Assembly: GCF_009389715.1 (NCBI RefSeq)
Contig: NC_052404.1
Coordinates: 428,001-492,000, forward strand
From: Phoenix dactylifera
Taxonomy: Eukaryota > Streptophyta > Magnoliopsida > Arecales > Arecaceae
Direction of reading: 5' to 3'
Length of the DNA: 64,000 nt
Both the position numbers and the translations under genes were made by a program. Below the pieces are notes generated by a model. It had not been told where the DNA came from. It was given only the letters and a program-made list of their open reading frames with translations, and ran no database searches. Numbering within the stretch: the first letter of the stretch is position 1; each line of letters starts with the position of its first letter. Shown here in pieces: positions 1 to 12,537 of this stretch.

Positions 1-346
1 AAATGCATTGTGATGGATTTCTAATTTAAATTGAGATTTTAAGAGGAAAGGAGCTATTTTTGCTTTTGTGAGTAGGACATGGAATCGGTGAGGTGCTGTC
101 GCTACAAACCAGTTTCATGCAGGACGGAATGAAGAGACTAAAAAGAAAACTCGAAATTAAGAACTTGCAGTGAAGATTTCGGGCACAGATCAGTTTTTGT
201 ACAGAACCAGAACATGCATTCGGAAGCTACTTGAAAGATTGTGCAATTGGCTGTGACTTCTGTCGTGATTGTGGGGTTTATGCTTCTAAGATAAATTCAA
301 TTTTGTTTTGGTATGGTTATGCCATGTTATCAAGACATACCACCCA
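1..346. other. Unassigned non-coding sequence at window start
   Basis: No open frame of note and no recognisable repeat boundary. It ends where similarity between the two LTR-like copies (about 347-2496 and 53111-55820) begins. Confidence 0.5.
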
Positions 347-2496
347 CGGTAACATAAAATCAATAAACATAATCTGTATATAAATCTACTTCAAATAAAA
401 ATATAATAAAATAATCCAAATCTATCATCCAGTAAATAAATAAATAACGAGTGGATTTAGAACGATTAAATCCAAATTTAAATATCCAAAACCTATAAAC
501 TCAAAATTCAAAAAGTCATCATCTATAAATTTATAGTCAATTAAAAATATTAAAATTCTTCTATACAATCGCACCAACTTCAAGTTTGTACCATTCTTCG
601 TTCCTAATGATCCTATTCATCTGGAAAGAGAAAATAAGAGACATGAGTTATACAACTCAGTAAGTAAACCTTTCACTATTTTACCGGATCAAGCATAAGT
701 TTGTACATGCATCAATAAATCATTAGAGAAGATAACTACTATTAGAAAATAAAACATTTCATAATATAACAGTATAACCATAAATCAATCATGCTCTTCC
801 ATATGCACAAATCATGCAAATTACATAGATATGGTTTCCAGTGCATAAATAAAATTATAGACCATGTTATCTTGATAAAGTCATAAATTATTTTTTCGTT
901 TTGCCATATCATAATTTTTAATAATTCTTTTAGACTAAAAGCTAATATCACTATTATATCTATGACAAGGCCGTAATCGACAAAATACCAACTACTATTA
1001 CCCGTTAGCAGGATCGTATGCCAACTACTATTACCCGTTAGCAGGATCGTATGTCAACTACTATTATCCACTGGCAGAGATGTATAGAACTAGCTCTAAA
1101 TGTCGATCTACCATATTTTTAGGAGCCATACATAGATATCTAAGAGCATTTTGCCATCATATTTGCTCAAGTTATATTTCATTAAATCATATTTTCTTAA
1201 CTCATGATTTCTCAAACCATATGCTCTTCAATCATACATAAATAAATATGTTAAAAAGCATTAAATTACATTATTGAGTTCATAGTCCATAGATCATTAA
1301 CAATAAAAATTAGAGACATGGAATCATTATTTCGTGATAAATTATGAATTCCATAAAATCGTATGCTCGATCCTTATTTTTTACAAAATATGATATCATC
1401 AATATTAAATATTATTTTTCATATTTTTATATAAATCATAAGCATAAAAAATATATGAAAATTTTAAAACTAATAACGAGTATCACGATTATTTACCTCT
1501 TTCGTCTTAGACATTCAAACTTCATTAAGCAAATTTGATGTACAACATTAAAAGCAAAATTAATTTCTATTCAATGGCTTGATAGAATTAAAATACAAAA
1601 TATAGGGACGATTGGCCAGATGACAGTGTTTGGCAGCTCAAGGTGGATCAGGTCTAAGCAACTTGATAAATGAAGGATGAAGCAAAGATTCGATTAAGGC
1701 CAAAATTGCTCGACAGAGCTCATAATGATAGATTTTAGGAACATTCAACAAGGCCGGAATGATCGGTCCGACAAGCTGCTCAAGCATCAAGGTGGTTTAG
1801 AACTTCTTTGCGGGGGTCAACTCGGATCTATAGGATAGGAAGGTGAGACTCGCTCCATAGATCTTTTTAGAAAGAGAGAGGGAGAAGAGAGAGAAAGAAG
1901 AGATAGGTCTTCTCTTTCTTCTTTTTTTTTTTCTTTTTCCTTTTTTCCCTCTTCTTCTTTCTTGGCAAAATAGGGGATCAAAGGGCTTGTGATCCTGGTG
2001 GGGGTCAATGCCAGAGGGCTGACAATGCAGTTTGAGGTCCAGTAGCTAGTGGTGGCAATCGGCAGTGGCGACTAGCAATTAGAAAAGGGAGAAACAAATC
2101 GGAACAAATCGGAAAAAATAGGAGTGGAATTCGGCTGATTTTCGGCAGTCTCTTCAACGGCGGTGATGGTTCGAGGCCGTGGAAGAAGGAGAGGGCAAAA
2201 GAAAAAAAGGCTGGGGCCTTACCTTGGCTCAAGCGAGCTCTCCAACCTTGATTTCCAGATTTTGAAGGGAGAAAGAGAAAGAATGAGGCTATTGCTCAGT
2301 GGTGGAGGGTCATAAAGGGAGGGGCCTTTTTTTTTATAAAGGAGGCAAGCCTCCGGCACCTCACCGGGAGTCGGACAGGAGTCTTTGATTGAAGCTTGGG
2401 CCAGGAGTCAGACTAATGGAGTCTTTGATGGAAGCTTGGGCTGGGCCGAAGCCTAGTTGGGCCGATCAAGCAGACCGGGCCCTAACCAGGACATCA
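347..2496 (-). repeat. Solo-LTR-like dispersed repeat, copy A
   Basis: This 2.15-kb block aligns collinearly, in the same orientation, with about 53111-55820. Shared landmarks are the GTCGATCTACC segment near 1100 and 53870, TCTTTCGTCTTAGAC near 1498, the AGGGCCAAAATTG-type segment near 1698 and a purine/pyrimidine-rich tract near 1870-1960. Read on the minus strand it starts with TG, has a TATA-like CCTTTATAAAA near 2325-2342 and a GTAAGG donor-like motif near 2219, as expected of a long plant LTR. No internal domain flanks it, so solo LTR or LTR fragment is the best reading. Edges are approximate and no target duplication was found. Confidence 0.6.
988..1085. repeat. 33-bp tandem repeat, two exact units and a degenerate third
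   Basis: Units 988-1020 and 1021-1053 appear identical (CCAACTACTATTACCCG... ending in GATCGTATG). A diverged third unit spans about 1054-1085. It lies inside LTR-like copy A; the corresponding part of copy B (near 53800) has no such expansion. Confidence 0.85.
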
Positions 2497-5400
2497 TCGT
2501 CTAAGCCTACATTACAGATGGAAATGAAAGAAGAATTTTAACTTCACAATTTCAGCTACATCCTATGATTTGACGTCAATCAAGCAACTCAACTCACCTT
2601 AGCATCTTGGCTTATGAGCACTACCAGCTTTAGCATCTTGGCTTATGAACACCGGGTGGTTGACCGAAAAGCATTTGTAATGCAAAACCAAATAATTGCA
2701 AGGCTTGATTATACTTTTGGAAAAGCAGAAAAGAAAAAGGCTGTTTGGAGGAAGTAGTTCGCTAGTTTTCCTAATCATAAAGGGGTAAACACCTCATATG
2801 ATTTTCTTTGCTTCAAAAAGAATTTGTTCTATGTTACAAACCTAGACAAATCACCTTAAAGGAGGAGAAAGGGAGTCCAACAGATCACCTTATTTGGTGT
2901 AGAATTTCACTCCTATTCCCGACTCTAACCATTACCTCCTCAATACCTCAACTAGGCATCCAACCGTTTCCCCCGAGAGTGTTTTCCGTACTCGAAGCAT
3001 CCCAGCATACCACACACCAGGGCTAATCCTCCTGAATTCTTTCCTTAGGCATACATATAAACATGCAGTAGGACTAAGGAGAACAGAAATTAAGTTGTAA
3101 ATCAAATAGCCTCACTCTAGATACATGTTGCTTTGCCTCGAACAATTATCATTGCTGCAGCTGAATTTTTTTAATTATCATGTTTAGGACTGAGCAATTC
3201 AATAAAAGTTGTAACCTAAACCTTTAGTTCATATTTGACCCAGTGTAATCGTGAGCTTTCTGCACAGAGCAAAGTGATGATGTCATACCTAAACCAAGCT
3301 ATTCCAACCTAAACAAAACCCTTGGCTTTTCTAATCTTGAAATTTTTTTATTATGGAATGAATAATATTTACTTACAAGTATAGCATAATCTACTAGAAT
3401 CAATATAGATTTATAGCTGCTCTACAATATTACTGGGATAATATGATTAAAAATATAAATGCATAGATTTTGATCGAAGCCATTCGATATGATCTGCTAT
3501 CTCTATAATGCTTACTGTCAGAAAATCATATGATTCAAATCCCTAGACTGTCACATATCCAGTAATTAAATATGGATAATTTTAAAAAATAAATAAATAC
3601 ATATATATTGATCATTGAATGCATAGATCAGAGATCTTCAAATCATATGAATTGTTAATAATAAAGTTCAAAAAAGACAGATTATATTCAACGGTTCGGA
3701 TCATCAACTCTAGTCTCCTATCATCCAATCAAAACCGATTGTATTTGGACTATTCTGTGGGTGCCCACCTATTCACTCTACTCTATCATATGTTGAAAAT
3801 CACAGCACATGCTGATTAATTACAACAAACTCAACATAGGGTTTGGGATCATTTCCTTGTGCACCTAGAGACAACCTAGTGACACACAGCATCATTATCT
3901 AAGGAGGCAAGGCACATATCAATAAGACAGTACAAGAGAGCACCTGGTTAATGCAAGTAAGAGAATTTACATCAAAAATTAAAATAATCAATGCCATCGC
4001 ATTGTGCCAACCAGTCGACCATAAGACTCGAAAAACATTCGGTACCTTATGCTAGAAGTATGCACATGGAGGCGCAATATCACGTTAACAAGAGAGAATG
4101 CACTAGAATAAGATATAGAAGTGCAATCAATAAAGACAAATGAACTAGTAATAAACAAGTTTACTAAACTTGAATCATCAATAGGCTAGAGCTGAAAGTC
4201 AGTCTGAAACAATCGACCTTGACACTTCTCCATCTCCTTCTTTCCCCCTTTGTGCCTCTCTCTCTACCTCTCAGTGTCACCAATCCTTCTCTTGAACTTC
4301 CCTGTCCATCCCCCTATATCTCTCCTTATATCCTTCCAAATCCCCATCTCTTCCACTTCTTCACCTCACCATTTCTCTCCCTCTTTCTCTATTTCACTTT
4401 CTCTACCTTCTAAAAGCTTCGTAGGCCTATTTGACTCCCGGGAAAATCCTACAGGAGCCAATATCGGTTAGAACTTAGAAGAACCCTCAGGAAACAACTC
4501 TCATAGGTTAGCACAACCAACTCTTAGGAAACAAGGCCCATATAGGTTAGAAGAACGAAAAAAAATCAAGGCTTCGACTTATATAAACAGGGCCTTAACT
4601 TCCCTCCTATGAACCTCAAGTAGAGTTGTCCTTCCCCATTGCAAATCTGTATGATTGCTGCATTTTGAGTGAAAAATATTAAAAGACAAATAGGAAACAG
4701 CATTCAGCAAAAAACATGCATTCAAGCATTTTCGTAGAAATGTCCCCTTGTGCTTTTAAATTCCACAGCCTCATGATGCCTACCCTAAAGAGTAGCTCTC
4801 CATAATCTCCCACCAATCTTCATCATTCTTCCCGCCATGAGATCTGCCCAGTTGCATTCTTATTAATGCTTTATTGATCCCTTCCAAACTCCCAAACTAT
4901 AAAAGGTTATACCATTTTGTCCCACCATACATATTATCCAAATTAACTAAATAATAACTCCATAGGCTCCTTCCTCCACCCTTCATGCGTACTCTTGAGT
5001 ATTTTAATCTTGTATAGAACACCCATCCGAATATGCTATAAGCCATAGAGTATATGTATAGGCTAAATATGGCTCATAGCATGTAATTGCGCATACCACC
5101 TCAAAAGACAGGAGGAATAAGTATATAATATTTCATTTTCAAAACCAATAGTCAAATATGTATTGCTTAGTTAACAGATTGGCCAAGAAAGCCAGCAGCA
5201 ACCTTTGCCAACATGTCCCTCACATTAATGTCAAGAAGGTTTTGGCAAAATAAGTTATATAAGTCACCTTTAAAGATCTCAATATGTAAAAGTCAAAGCA
5301 TCGAAGATCACTCATAAGTCGGAAATTTCTTGACAGAATGAAATCCTACAATATAGTGCAACCTCCACTTCTTACTCTTCATATTATATAGTAGAGAAAT

Positions 5401-6184
5401 TAGAAAGGTAAATGTTTCCCTTTGTCCTAAATCTCTTGGAGATCCATTTACTAACAGGAAAAAGTCGAAAAGATGCATATTTAATCCCAAAAATTTGTCA
5501 GAATATTTGTTAAAGAAAATATCTTTCACTGTATTTACATTACAAAACTAGTTTGTTATCAAATCAGAGTACTGTAATCTTCTGATAACTGAGAATTCAA
5601 TTTCTTCTCTTTAAAGCAGTTTTTTTAAGAATAAACTATAATAAGTTTTACTGACATTGGACCAGCATTGTTTACGTTGAATAACATCTATACTCACTTT
5701 TACAATGCAATCAAACATAAATGTTACTTGCATATAGCCATGATGATCAGCACATGTTAGTCATTTGTATCTGGTGCTTTGTAGACCCAATGACTGGATA
5801 TGCTATTGCTGCTGCTATTGTTGTATGGTCTATGACAATTCCATTTGTTAAAAGCAACTTCTAAGATATGAAACTACATCAAGCATCAATATAATATGAA
5901 TGCCAAAACACAGCATGTGGTTCATTTAAATACTAAAATTATTTGATAACATTCCTAGAAATTAAACCAACATAGAAGTAAAATATAGCAAAGAAACTAT
6001 AACAAAGAACTGAATGATATCAGCATTTTAATGCCCCATTTTTAAAAGGTAAGGTCATCAAACAACTATTGCCTAGCAGGGGAAACAACAAGAACAATTT
6101 AAAACACATAAACACGTAAACAATAGACCAAAAGTTACAGCAATCAAAGATAAACTTTATGAAGATCAGAAAAGAAATATTTTA
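2497..6184. other. Intergenic AT-rich DNA, no gene recognised
   Basis: Only short chance ORFs, none with a recognisable domain or codon pattern. A CT-rich stretch lies at about 4225-4410. No RNA gene or element boundary was found. Confidence 0.5.
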
Positions 6185-7270
6185 GTACTAATATACCATA
6201 AAGTGCACTATTGAGAGATATCCACAGTGGTACTAAACTATGAAGCCAATGCATAAAACCGATGGTAGAGATTGCACATGGCTCGTATAAAACTGCTAAG
6301 TTTGTGCTTTGCCCGATAGTTTTAATGGTGGCAACTATATCAAATGGGAAAAGGCAGGCATTAATTATTCAAATTAAAAATATTTTTGAACCCAAGACCA
6401 ATAATATCTTTTTGTAGCCATGATCAGATGATGTGCATTACCAATCCCTTGATGCGTAGTAAAAAAAAAAAGCTGGGCTACTCCTATGGTATTTAAACAT
6501 TCTGAGAATCAAGAAACTGACTTCTCAGGAAACTGACGACATTTAGAGAGAGAGAGAGAGGGAGTCTTCAACAGATATCAAATGCATTGTAGTTTGACAC
6601 CTACATAATAACAAGAAGAAACTTAAAGAAATGAAAGAATTACATGTTCTGTACCATACAGAATTCATTTGTCACAATTTACATCTTCGCTGTTGGATAG
6701 GTCCAGCATATTGAATCAAATTATTTCAAAAAATTACTTAATATATGCTATAGTGAACAACAATAAAAATAGGAAGTTCACTTGCCAATACACTAAAACA
6801 ACTGAAGGTTAAATATCAAAAAGTGATTTCTCAGCCATCACCGCCAAATGCAATATAGTTTGAAACCTAAAGAGTAACAAGCAGAAAATTAACAAAAAGA
6901 AATAAAAGAAATGCATTAGAAACATGTTCTATGCCATTTAAAATTTGTTTATCACAATTTTCATGTAGGTTATTTGGTAGGTCCGGTATTACCTATAACG
7001 AGTAAAATTCACAAAATTCACGCGGTACAAGAACATTAACAGCAAGTTCACTTGCAATAGGCATCCCATATCAACATTAGACAGATAATGGAAAGTCAGG
7101 ATCACTGTTCACCCAATATTTTTAGCAGTAAGAATCGGAGCATCACAACTAAATAAGGCAAAATATAGAATTTTCTTTTCAACTCACACATCCATCTATT
7201 TATAGTGAAGTTGAAAGAAAACAACCACCAATGGTTAGCTTGAAATAACTACCTTGAACGAAAAAACCCA
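6185..7270. repeat. Segmental tandem duplication, unit 1
   Basis: This unit matches the following unit in order along its length: a GGTACTAAACTATGAAG block (6230 and 7352), an AAGACCAATAATAT block (6393 and 7530), a GAGAGAGAG-GTCTTCAACAGA block (6545 and 7703) and a CAATAGGCATCCCATATCAAC block (7055 and 8225). Divergence is moderate, with many small indels, so the duplication is not recent. No coding frame survives in either unit. Confidence 0.75.
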
Positions 7271-7304
7271 GGAAAGAAATATTTGAGTTTCAAGCACCAA
7301 TTTA

Positions 7305-8410
7305 CCATAAAGTACACCAGCTGAATAGCACCATCTACAGATATATATAGTGGTACTAAACTATGAAGTCATTGTGTATAACTGGTGGTACAGATTGCAC
7401 AAAGCTCATAAAAAAACTGCTAATTTTGTGCTTGTCACTGTAGTTTTAGTGATGGCGGCAGTTGTATGTCAAATAGGAAAAGGCAGACATTTCTTATCTT
7501 GGAGAAATTATTCAAATTAAAAAAATATTTTTAAACACAAGACCAATAATATTTTTGTGTAGCCATGATCACATGATGTGTGTTACCAATCCCTTGATGC
7601 GTACCAAACTTAGCTTGGGTACTCATGGTATGTAAACATGTGCATCCAGTAAAAAAAAAATAAAGCTTAAGAATCATGAAAGAACCACATTTTGTCTGTG
7701 TGTGAGAGAGAGAGAGTCTTCAACAGACAACAGATATCAAATGCACAGTAGTTGATACCTACAAAATATCAAGTAGAACCTTAAAGGCACGAAAGAAAGT
7801 GTTGCAGTTTACATGTGCTGTACCATACAGAATTCATTTGCCATAATTTACATCTTAACTGTTGGACAGGTCCTATATTGAAAAAAAATATTTTAAAAAA
7901 CTACTTAATATAATTTAGTGTACAACAATATCAATAGAAAGTTCACTTGCCTATACACTAAACAACTGAAGGTTAAATATCAAAAACTGATTTCTCAGCC
8001 ATGACCGCCAAATGCACTGTGGTTTGAAACCTACAGAGTAACAAGCAGAAAACCAACAAAAAGAGATAAAAGCATATGTACTAGAAACATGTTCTATGCC
8101 ATTCAGAATTCGTTCATCCCAACTTACACATAGGTTGTGTAGGTCTAGTATTACCTATAACATGAAAAAAAAATCAGTCCACAAATTCACAGTGTAAAAG
8201 AACATTAACAGGAACTTCACTTGCAATAGGCATCCCATATCAACACTAGACAGATAATGGAAAGACAGGATTGAAGTACATCTAATATTTTTAGCAGTAG
8301 AATCTGAGAAGCATCACAACTAAAGAAGGCAAAATATAGAATTTTCTTTTCAACTGACACATCCCTCTATGTATAGTTAAGCTGCAAGAAAACAACCACA
8401 AATGGATAAT
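7305..8410. repeat. Segmental tandem duplication, unit 2
   Basis: Second copy of the unit at about 6185-7270, in direct orientation. It ends about 200 bp beyond the 3' end of the minus-strand BSD-domain gene. Each unit also holds a weaker internal repetition (the CAAATGCA...GTAGTTTGA...CCTA pattern occurs twice per unit), so the structure may be two-tiered. Confidence 0.75.
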
Positions 8411-8620
8411 GCTCATCTAAACATCATAATAAAAACCTACACCATTTGAAGAGTGAATAAAAAGAAACAAACTACTTGAAATATAAATGTACACAAATAA
8501 ATATTCACATTAAATGAACACAAGCAATCTTTATTGGCAGTGCAGCTAACATTTGCACAAGAAACCTAAAAGCATAAAGGAATATAATAAATTTGATACC
8601 AACATTATTATGCCCTTGAA

Positions 8621-10114
8621 TCAAGGGTTGGCAGGCTCATCATCATCTTCTATATCCCAACTCAGATCCTCATCATCTTCAGCAGCACTCAGTCTCTTGT
8701 GTAGATCCACCTTAAAAGAACTACCACTTGAATTACTAATTTTCTTATCATCATGCTCCCCGAGATCTTCGATCTCATCCCACCCAAGATCATCTTCCTC
8801 TGGCATAGAAGGCCTTGAGATCACTGAAACATCACTGTCCTTGCATGAACCTCCACTCTCTGTTTTTGCTTCTGGCAATGGGTTATCATGTGCTTTGGAG
8901 TTCAAATCTGCCTTGGAGTTCAATTCCTCCCTGTTTGATCCCGCAATTTCTGTCTTCTCTGCAGTTGATGGCGCCTCCCTCTCAGCCATCGCTGCCGATG
9001 CTCCCAAGTTCTCATCTTGAGACACCTCGTTCTTCTCCTCTGGCTATTCTGAGGTGGTAGTGTCTTCTTTCTTTGTTTCTTTTTCTACTTCATCTTTGTT
9101 TTCTTCTACTTCAGCAACTTCTTTTTCTTTAGGCACTCTCAATTTTTCATCTTGCTTTTCCTCTTTCTCATCTTCGTTCTGTTCCTCTTTATTTTCTTCC
9201 TCTTCCTCATCATCATCAACCTCCCAGCTCAAATCATCCTCATCCTCTTCTCTAGAAATCACCCTCTTGACAAGCTTCACCCTGGCATCCTCTGCCTGCT
9301 TGAGCTTATGAACCCTGTAGTAGTACCGACTCCAAAAGGTATCATAATTCACGACGGTAGGCACAAGCTTTCCGAGAAATCCCTCCAGAGCCCCATTCTC
9401 ATAGCACAAATTCTCGATCTCCTCTTCCTTTTCTGCCAAATTTACCCGCAACCTCCACTGCTTGAAATCCTCGGCATCCTCGGGCTCCTCCGAGAATGTA
9501 CTCGGATCAGACTGGATCGCAAGGACCTGCGCCTCGAACCGGCTGTACCTCCTCGAAGAACCGGCCTGGTTCTGCGTCCCAATGTCAATGGAGGAGAGAT
9601 CGGGGGAATTAGCGTCGGATTCCATGGCGAGGAGGGCTTCTTTGCTCTGGGAGATGATATCGGCAGTGCCTCGCCAGACGGAGCCGCCGATGTCGTCCAT
9701 GGCCTGGCCGACGGACTCGAGGGACTCCTGGGCGACGGAGGCGCCTGACTCAAGGGATCCCGGGAGGTCCCGGACGGTGCGGGTGGCGGCCTCCCGGATC
9801 GCCGCCGTCTCCTTCTTGAGGCCGGAGCCGAACTCCTCCAGGTCCCGGCGGTAGGTCTCGATCAAGGAGCGGAGCTCCTTTTTCGAGGCGATGGTCTTGA
9901 TCAGCCCCCCGAAGCTCCACGCTTCGCTACCGCCGCCGCCGCCGCCGGTGGTAGGGGAATTAGGGTCAGGACTACAGGTTGCCGGCGCTTCTCCGCCCCG
10001 TTCCTCCTCCTCGTCAGGTGGACGGCGGGGGGAGTCCGGCGGGGATATCTGCCGGGGAGAGTCGGAGGGGGAGGGATCGGGATCGGCGGCAAACACGGAT
10101 TTGAAGAAATCCAT
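8621..10114 (-). CDS. BSD-domain protein, C-terminus interrupted by in-frame TAG
   Basis: Start at 10114 (CTCGCCATGG context, 87 bp below a TATA box); the frame runs to TAG at 9044-9046, giving 356 residues. It then stays open for 140 more codons to TGA at 8621-8623. Residues 1-65 are Pro/Asp/Glu/Gly-rich; 66-165 look helical; about 208-268 are a BSD domain with its hallmark FWSRYYYRVHKL (260-271); an acidic tail carries DDLSWEVDD (293-301). Beyond the TAG the same tail style continues and ends in EDLSWDIEDDDEP, so the 140 codons look like the true C-terminus. BSD domains occur in TFIIH p62, synapse-associated and plant proteins; a role in transcription or membrane-associated functions is possible but not shown here. 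The TAG may be a truncating mutation, an assembly error, or lie in a small unrecognised intron. The BSD call is strong; the state of the gene is uncertain. Confidence 0.8.
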
Positions 10115-10126
10115 GGCGAGGATTAG

Positions 10127-10141
10127 TTTAGGGTTAGGGTT
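10127..10141 (-). promoter_or_regulatory. Telo-box (AACCCTAACCCTAAA) in BSD gene leader
   Basis: On the minus strand the short 5' leader carries two consecutive CCCTAA units just upstream of the ATG. Telo-boxes are common in promoters and leaders of plant housekeeping and ribosome-related genes. The functional inference is by analogy only. Confidence 0.55.
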
Positions 10142-10200
10142 CGGAGAGAGAAGGATCGAAGGGAAGTCGGTGGTGGCGAGAAGATCGCGTAGAGGATCGC

Positions 10201-10206
10201 TATATA
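10201..10206 (-). promoter_or_regulatory. TATA box of BSD-domain gene
   Basis: The minus strand reads CGCGTATATAGCGATCC. It lies about 87 bp upstream of the chosen ATG, implying a transcription start near 10172 and a leader of roughly 55-60 nt. It supports the start at 10114 over the in-frame ATG at 10243, which lies upstream of this box. Confidence 0.55.
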
Positions 10207-10249
10207 CGCGATCCTTAACTAGGGCTTCAAAAAAGGACCACAAAATGTG

Positions 10250-10773
10250 ACTCGCATCGGTGTCCGAGTGTGGGATTCGGAATTTGTGGGTTTGCCACTT
10301 TGGGTGGTGATATTAGAGGGTTTTGCTGGGTGGAATATATGAGAGAGTTTTCATGGATATGAAGGTTAAGAAAAAAGATTCGGCGATGGTGGGCAGGCAA
10401 AGAAGAGGGGAGTGGTGCGGCCTCCACCTTGAAGGTGGCCGTGACGTACGCAGATCCCCTTCGGTGCGCGCCTAATGAACCGCCGTGGTGGAGTGCTTGA
10501 AAGCTACACGTGGAAGATGAACGATTATCAACACCGACATGTGATGTATCGATGGATCCAAGACCGCCGTAGTTGATAGCCGTCCGCCTCTACGAGGCTA
10601 TCGAGCAATATACGGTACTTTACGGTAACCGTGCATGAGGGGTTCTGTCAGAGCTTTTTGGGCACGACACCCATATGGTGAGCGGGTGCCAGCGAGTGTG
10701 GGCGGATGCATCAAGATTCGTGCACCACGTAGAGAATAAGGGGTTTTTGTCGAACAGGTGCTGGGTGTGAGAT
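10250..10773. other. Intergenic: BSD upstream region and unresolved LINE 5' end
   Basis: No gene is visible. The LINE begins somewhere between about 10640 and 10774. Its exact 5' end and target-site duplication could not be fixed. Confidence 0.4.
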
Positions 10774-12530
10774 ATGGCTGAACTCGGAGCTAGTGCACCA
10801 ACGACGCCAGTGTCGGGGAAGTCCAGTGGGCCGAGCAACCTTGTCCCTGGGATGCGGCAAAGGTTCCTCCATGGGCAAAGGTGGCGAAGAATATTCTGAG
10901 ACAGCCCGTTTGGACAAGCCACAGTATTTCTCCTCGTGAGCTAGAGGTATTGCAAAATAGATTCACCGAGGTCATGGAGGTGCCGGATCAAGAGTTGGAG
11001 GGGACCAGATCGGAGTGGAGGAGCACCACTGTCATTGTGCGGAGCCTGGGGAAAAGCGTTCCGGTTGATTGGGTAGCAAAGGAGATCTGATGGGTGGGGA
11101 GGTTGGAGTACAATGTGGAGTATTTTTTGCTGATGAATGGTTTCATCGCAGTTAGGTTTGCCAATGAAGGAGATCGAAAGGCTGCTCTGCTGAATGGTCC
11201 TTGGATGGTAGTAGGGCAGTTGCTTGCCATGGATCGGTGGCGCCCCAACTTCGTTCCAAGTGATGGCGGTGTTGGTACAATGGTAGTTTGGCTTCGTCTG
11301 CCGGGGCTACCCTTGGATTATTGGAAGAGGACAACCATCTCTCAGATAGCTGCGAGGGCCGGAAACCCTCTGGCGATGGATGGCTTCACAGAGCAGGGTA
11401 GGCGCGCTGGCTTTACTAGGGTGAAGATTGAATTGGATTGCTCTGTCCCACTAAAGCTGGGGACTTTTGTGAAGGGGAGATCGGAGGGGGTTGAGGAGAA
11501 ATTTTGGCAGAGTTTCATCTATGAAAACATGCCGGCCCCATGCTCCAAGTGTGGGAGGATTGGTCGTCTGACGAAGGAATGCGACTTCTTCTCCCCGACG
11601 ATGGTGGGGGTTGAAGCGGTGGAGAGTCATGGCACAAGGAAGAATCTTGCCGGGGAGGTTCATTCGAAGGTTTCAGTGTAGGCGGATGGGGAGGGAGAGG
11701 TATCGGGGGAGCAGGGGATTTATGGTCCATGGCTGGTTACAAACCGTATCTGACATTAGTGGACGACCAAGGCATCGAGCCGGAGGAAGGAGACGACCGA
11801 GTTAGGGGAGAGGCAGAACTCGGCGTCAACACCTGCATGCTCTGACCTAAGCCATCAGTGGAGCCGAGGAGGCCGGAAGGCAATGCTCGCCGGAGGAGCA
11901 GGAGCTCTCCTCTGCCCCTGTCGGTGGGGCGCAACTGGCCTCCTCGGGGGGAGCCCAAGATCCGAGGCACTGGAGATGTGAATCGGGTCGGGGGTGCTAG
12001 AAATAAGGGCGGAAGCTGGCTCGGGCGCTCTCGGTGGCGGCAGGCCTGGTAGAGTTGGGAGCGGCGACATCGACCGAAGCAACACCGAAGGAGGTGGCGG
12101 TGAACCGACTGGGCGAGCCTAAGGTGGAAGACAACCACAACTCCAATAAGATGGAGATGGTCTCAGGCGGCACAGTGGTGGTCTCAGCTAGCAAGGTGTG
12201 CTATTTGGCTCGGGCTAACAATGACCCCCCCTCTCTTGGCAGAGTCAGTCTTGGAGAAGCCTCAATGTGGGGAATTCAACTATGGTGGTCGGGAATTTGG
12301 TGCCAGAGGGCAGCAGGGGAGTTCAGAGGTATTTGATGTGGGGTCTGTGGATCCAGTGTGTCGTTTGGCATAGGCAACTAGTGAAGGGAAACACATGCAG
12401 ATTCTGATCCAATTGATTGCCTCGGCTAAGGGGGTGAGACCCGAAGATCTGGTGAGTGGATGGGATTTGAATGTGGAGGCAGTTCATGGTGGCGGTCCCG
12501 GAGAAGCGGGCCATGCCGACTTGCCGTGTG
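10774..12530 (+). pseudogene. LINE ORF1, DUF4283 plus CCHC zinc knuckle, degenerate
   Basis: The RNA-binding Gag-like protein of a plant LINE. From about 10881 the frame shows the DUF4283 pattern: EYFLLMNGFIAVRF, then ALLNGPWMVVGQLLAMDRW, then VVWLRLPGLPLDYW. A zinc knuckle CSKCGRIGRLTKEC follows near 11540-11581; its expected histidine is replaced by leucine. Breaks are a frameshift near 10870, an in-frame TGA at about 11088 (KEI*WVGR) and an in-frame TAG at about 11679, after which YGPWLV, typical of these ORF1 proteins, still follows. The rest to ORF2 is low-complexity and Gly/Arg/Pro-rich. Not functional. Confidence 0.8.
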
Positions 12531-12537
12531 AACAATG

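Noticed and set aside
8553..9748. Plus-strand open frames opposite the BSD gene
   Set aside because: Ser/Leu-rich shadows of acidic and Ser-rich codons on the minus strand.
10115..10243. Upstream in-frame ATG at 10243 as start of the BSD gene
   Set aside because: It would place the start upstream of the TATA box at 10201-10206, and the added 43 residues show no conserved feature; ATG 10114 has better context and a telo-box leader.
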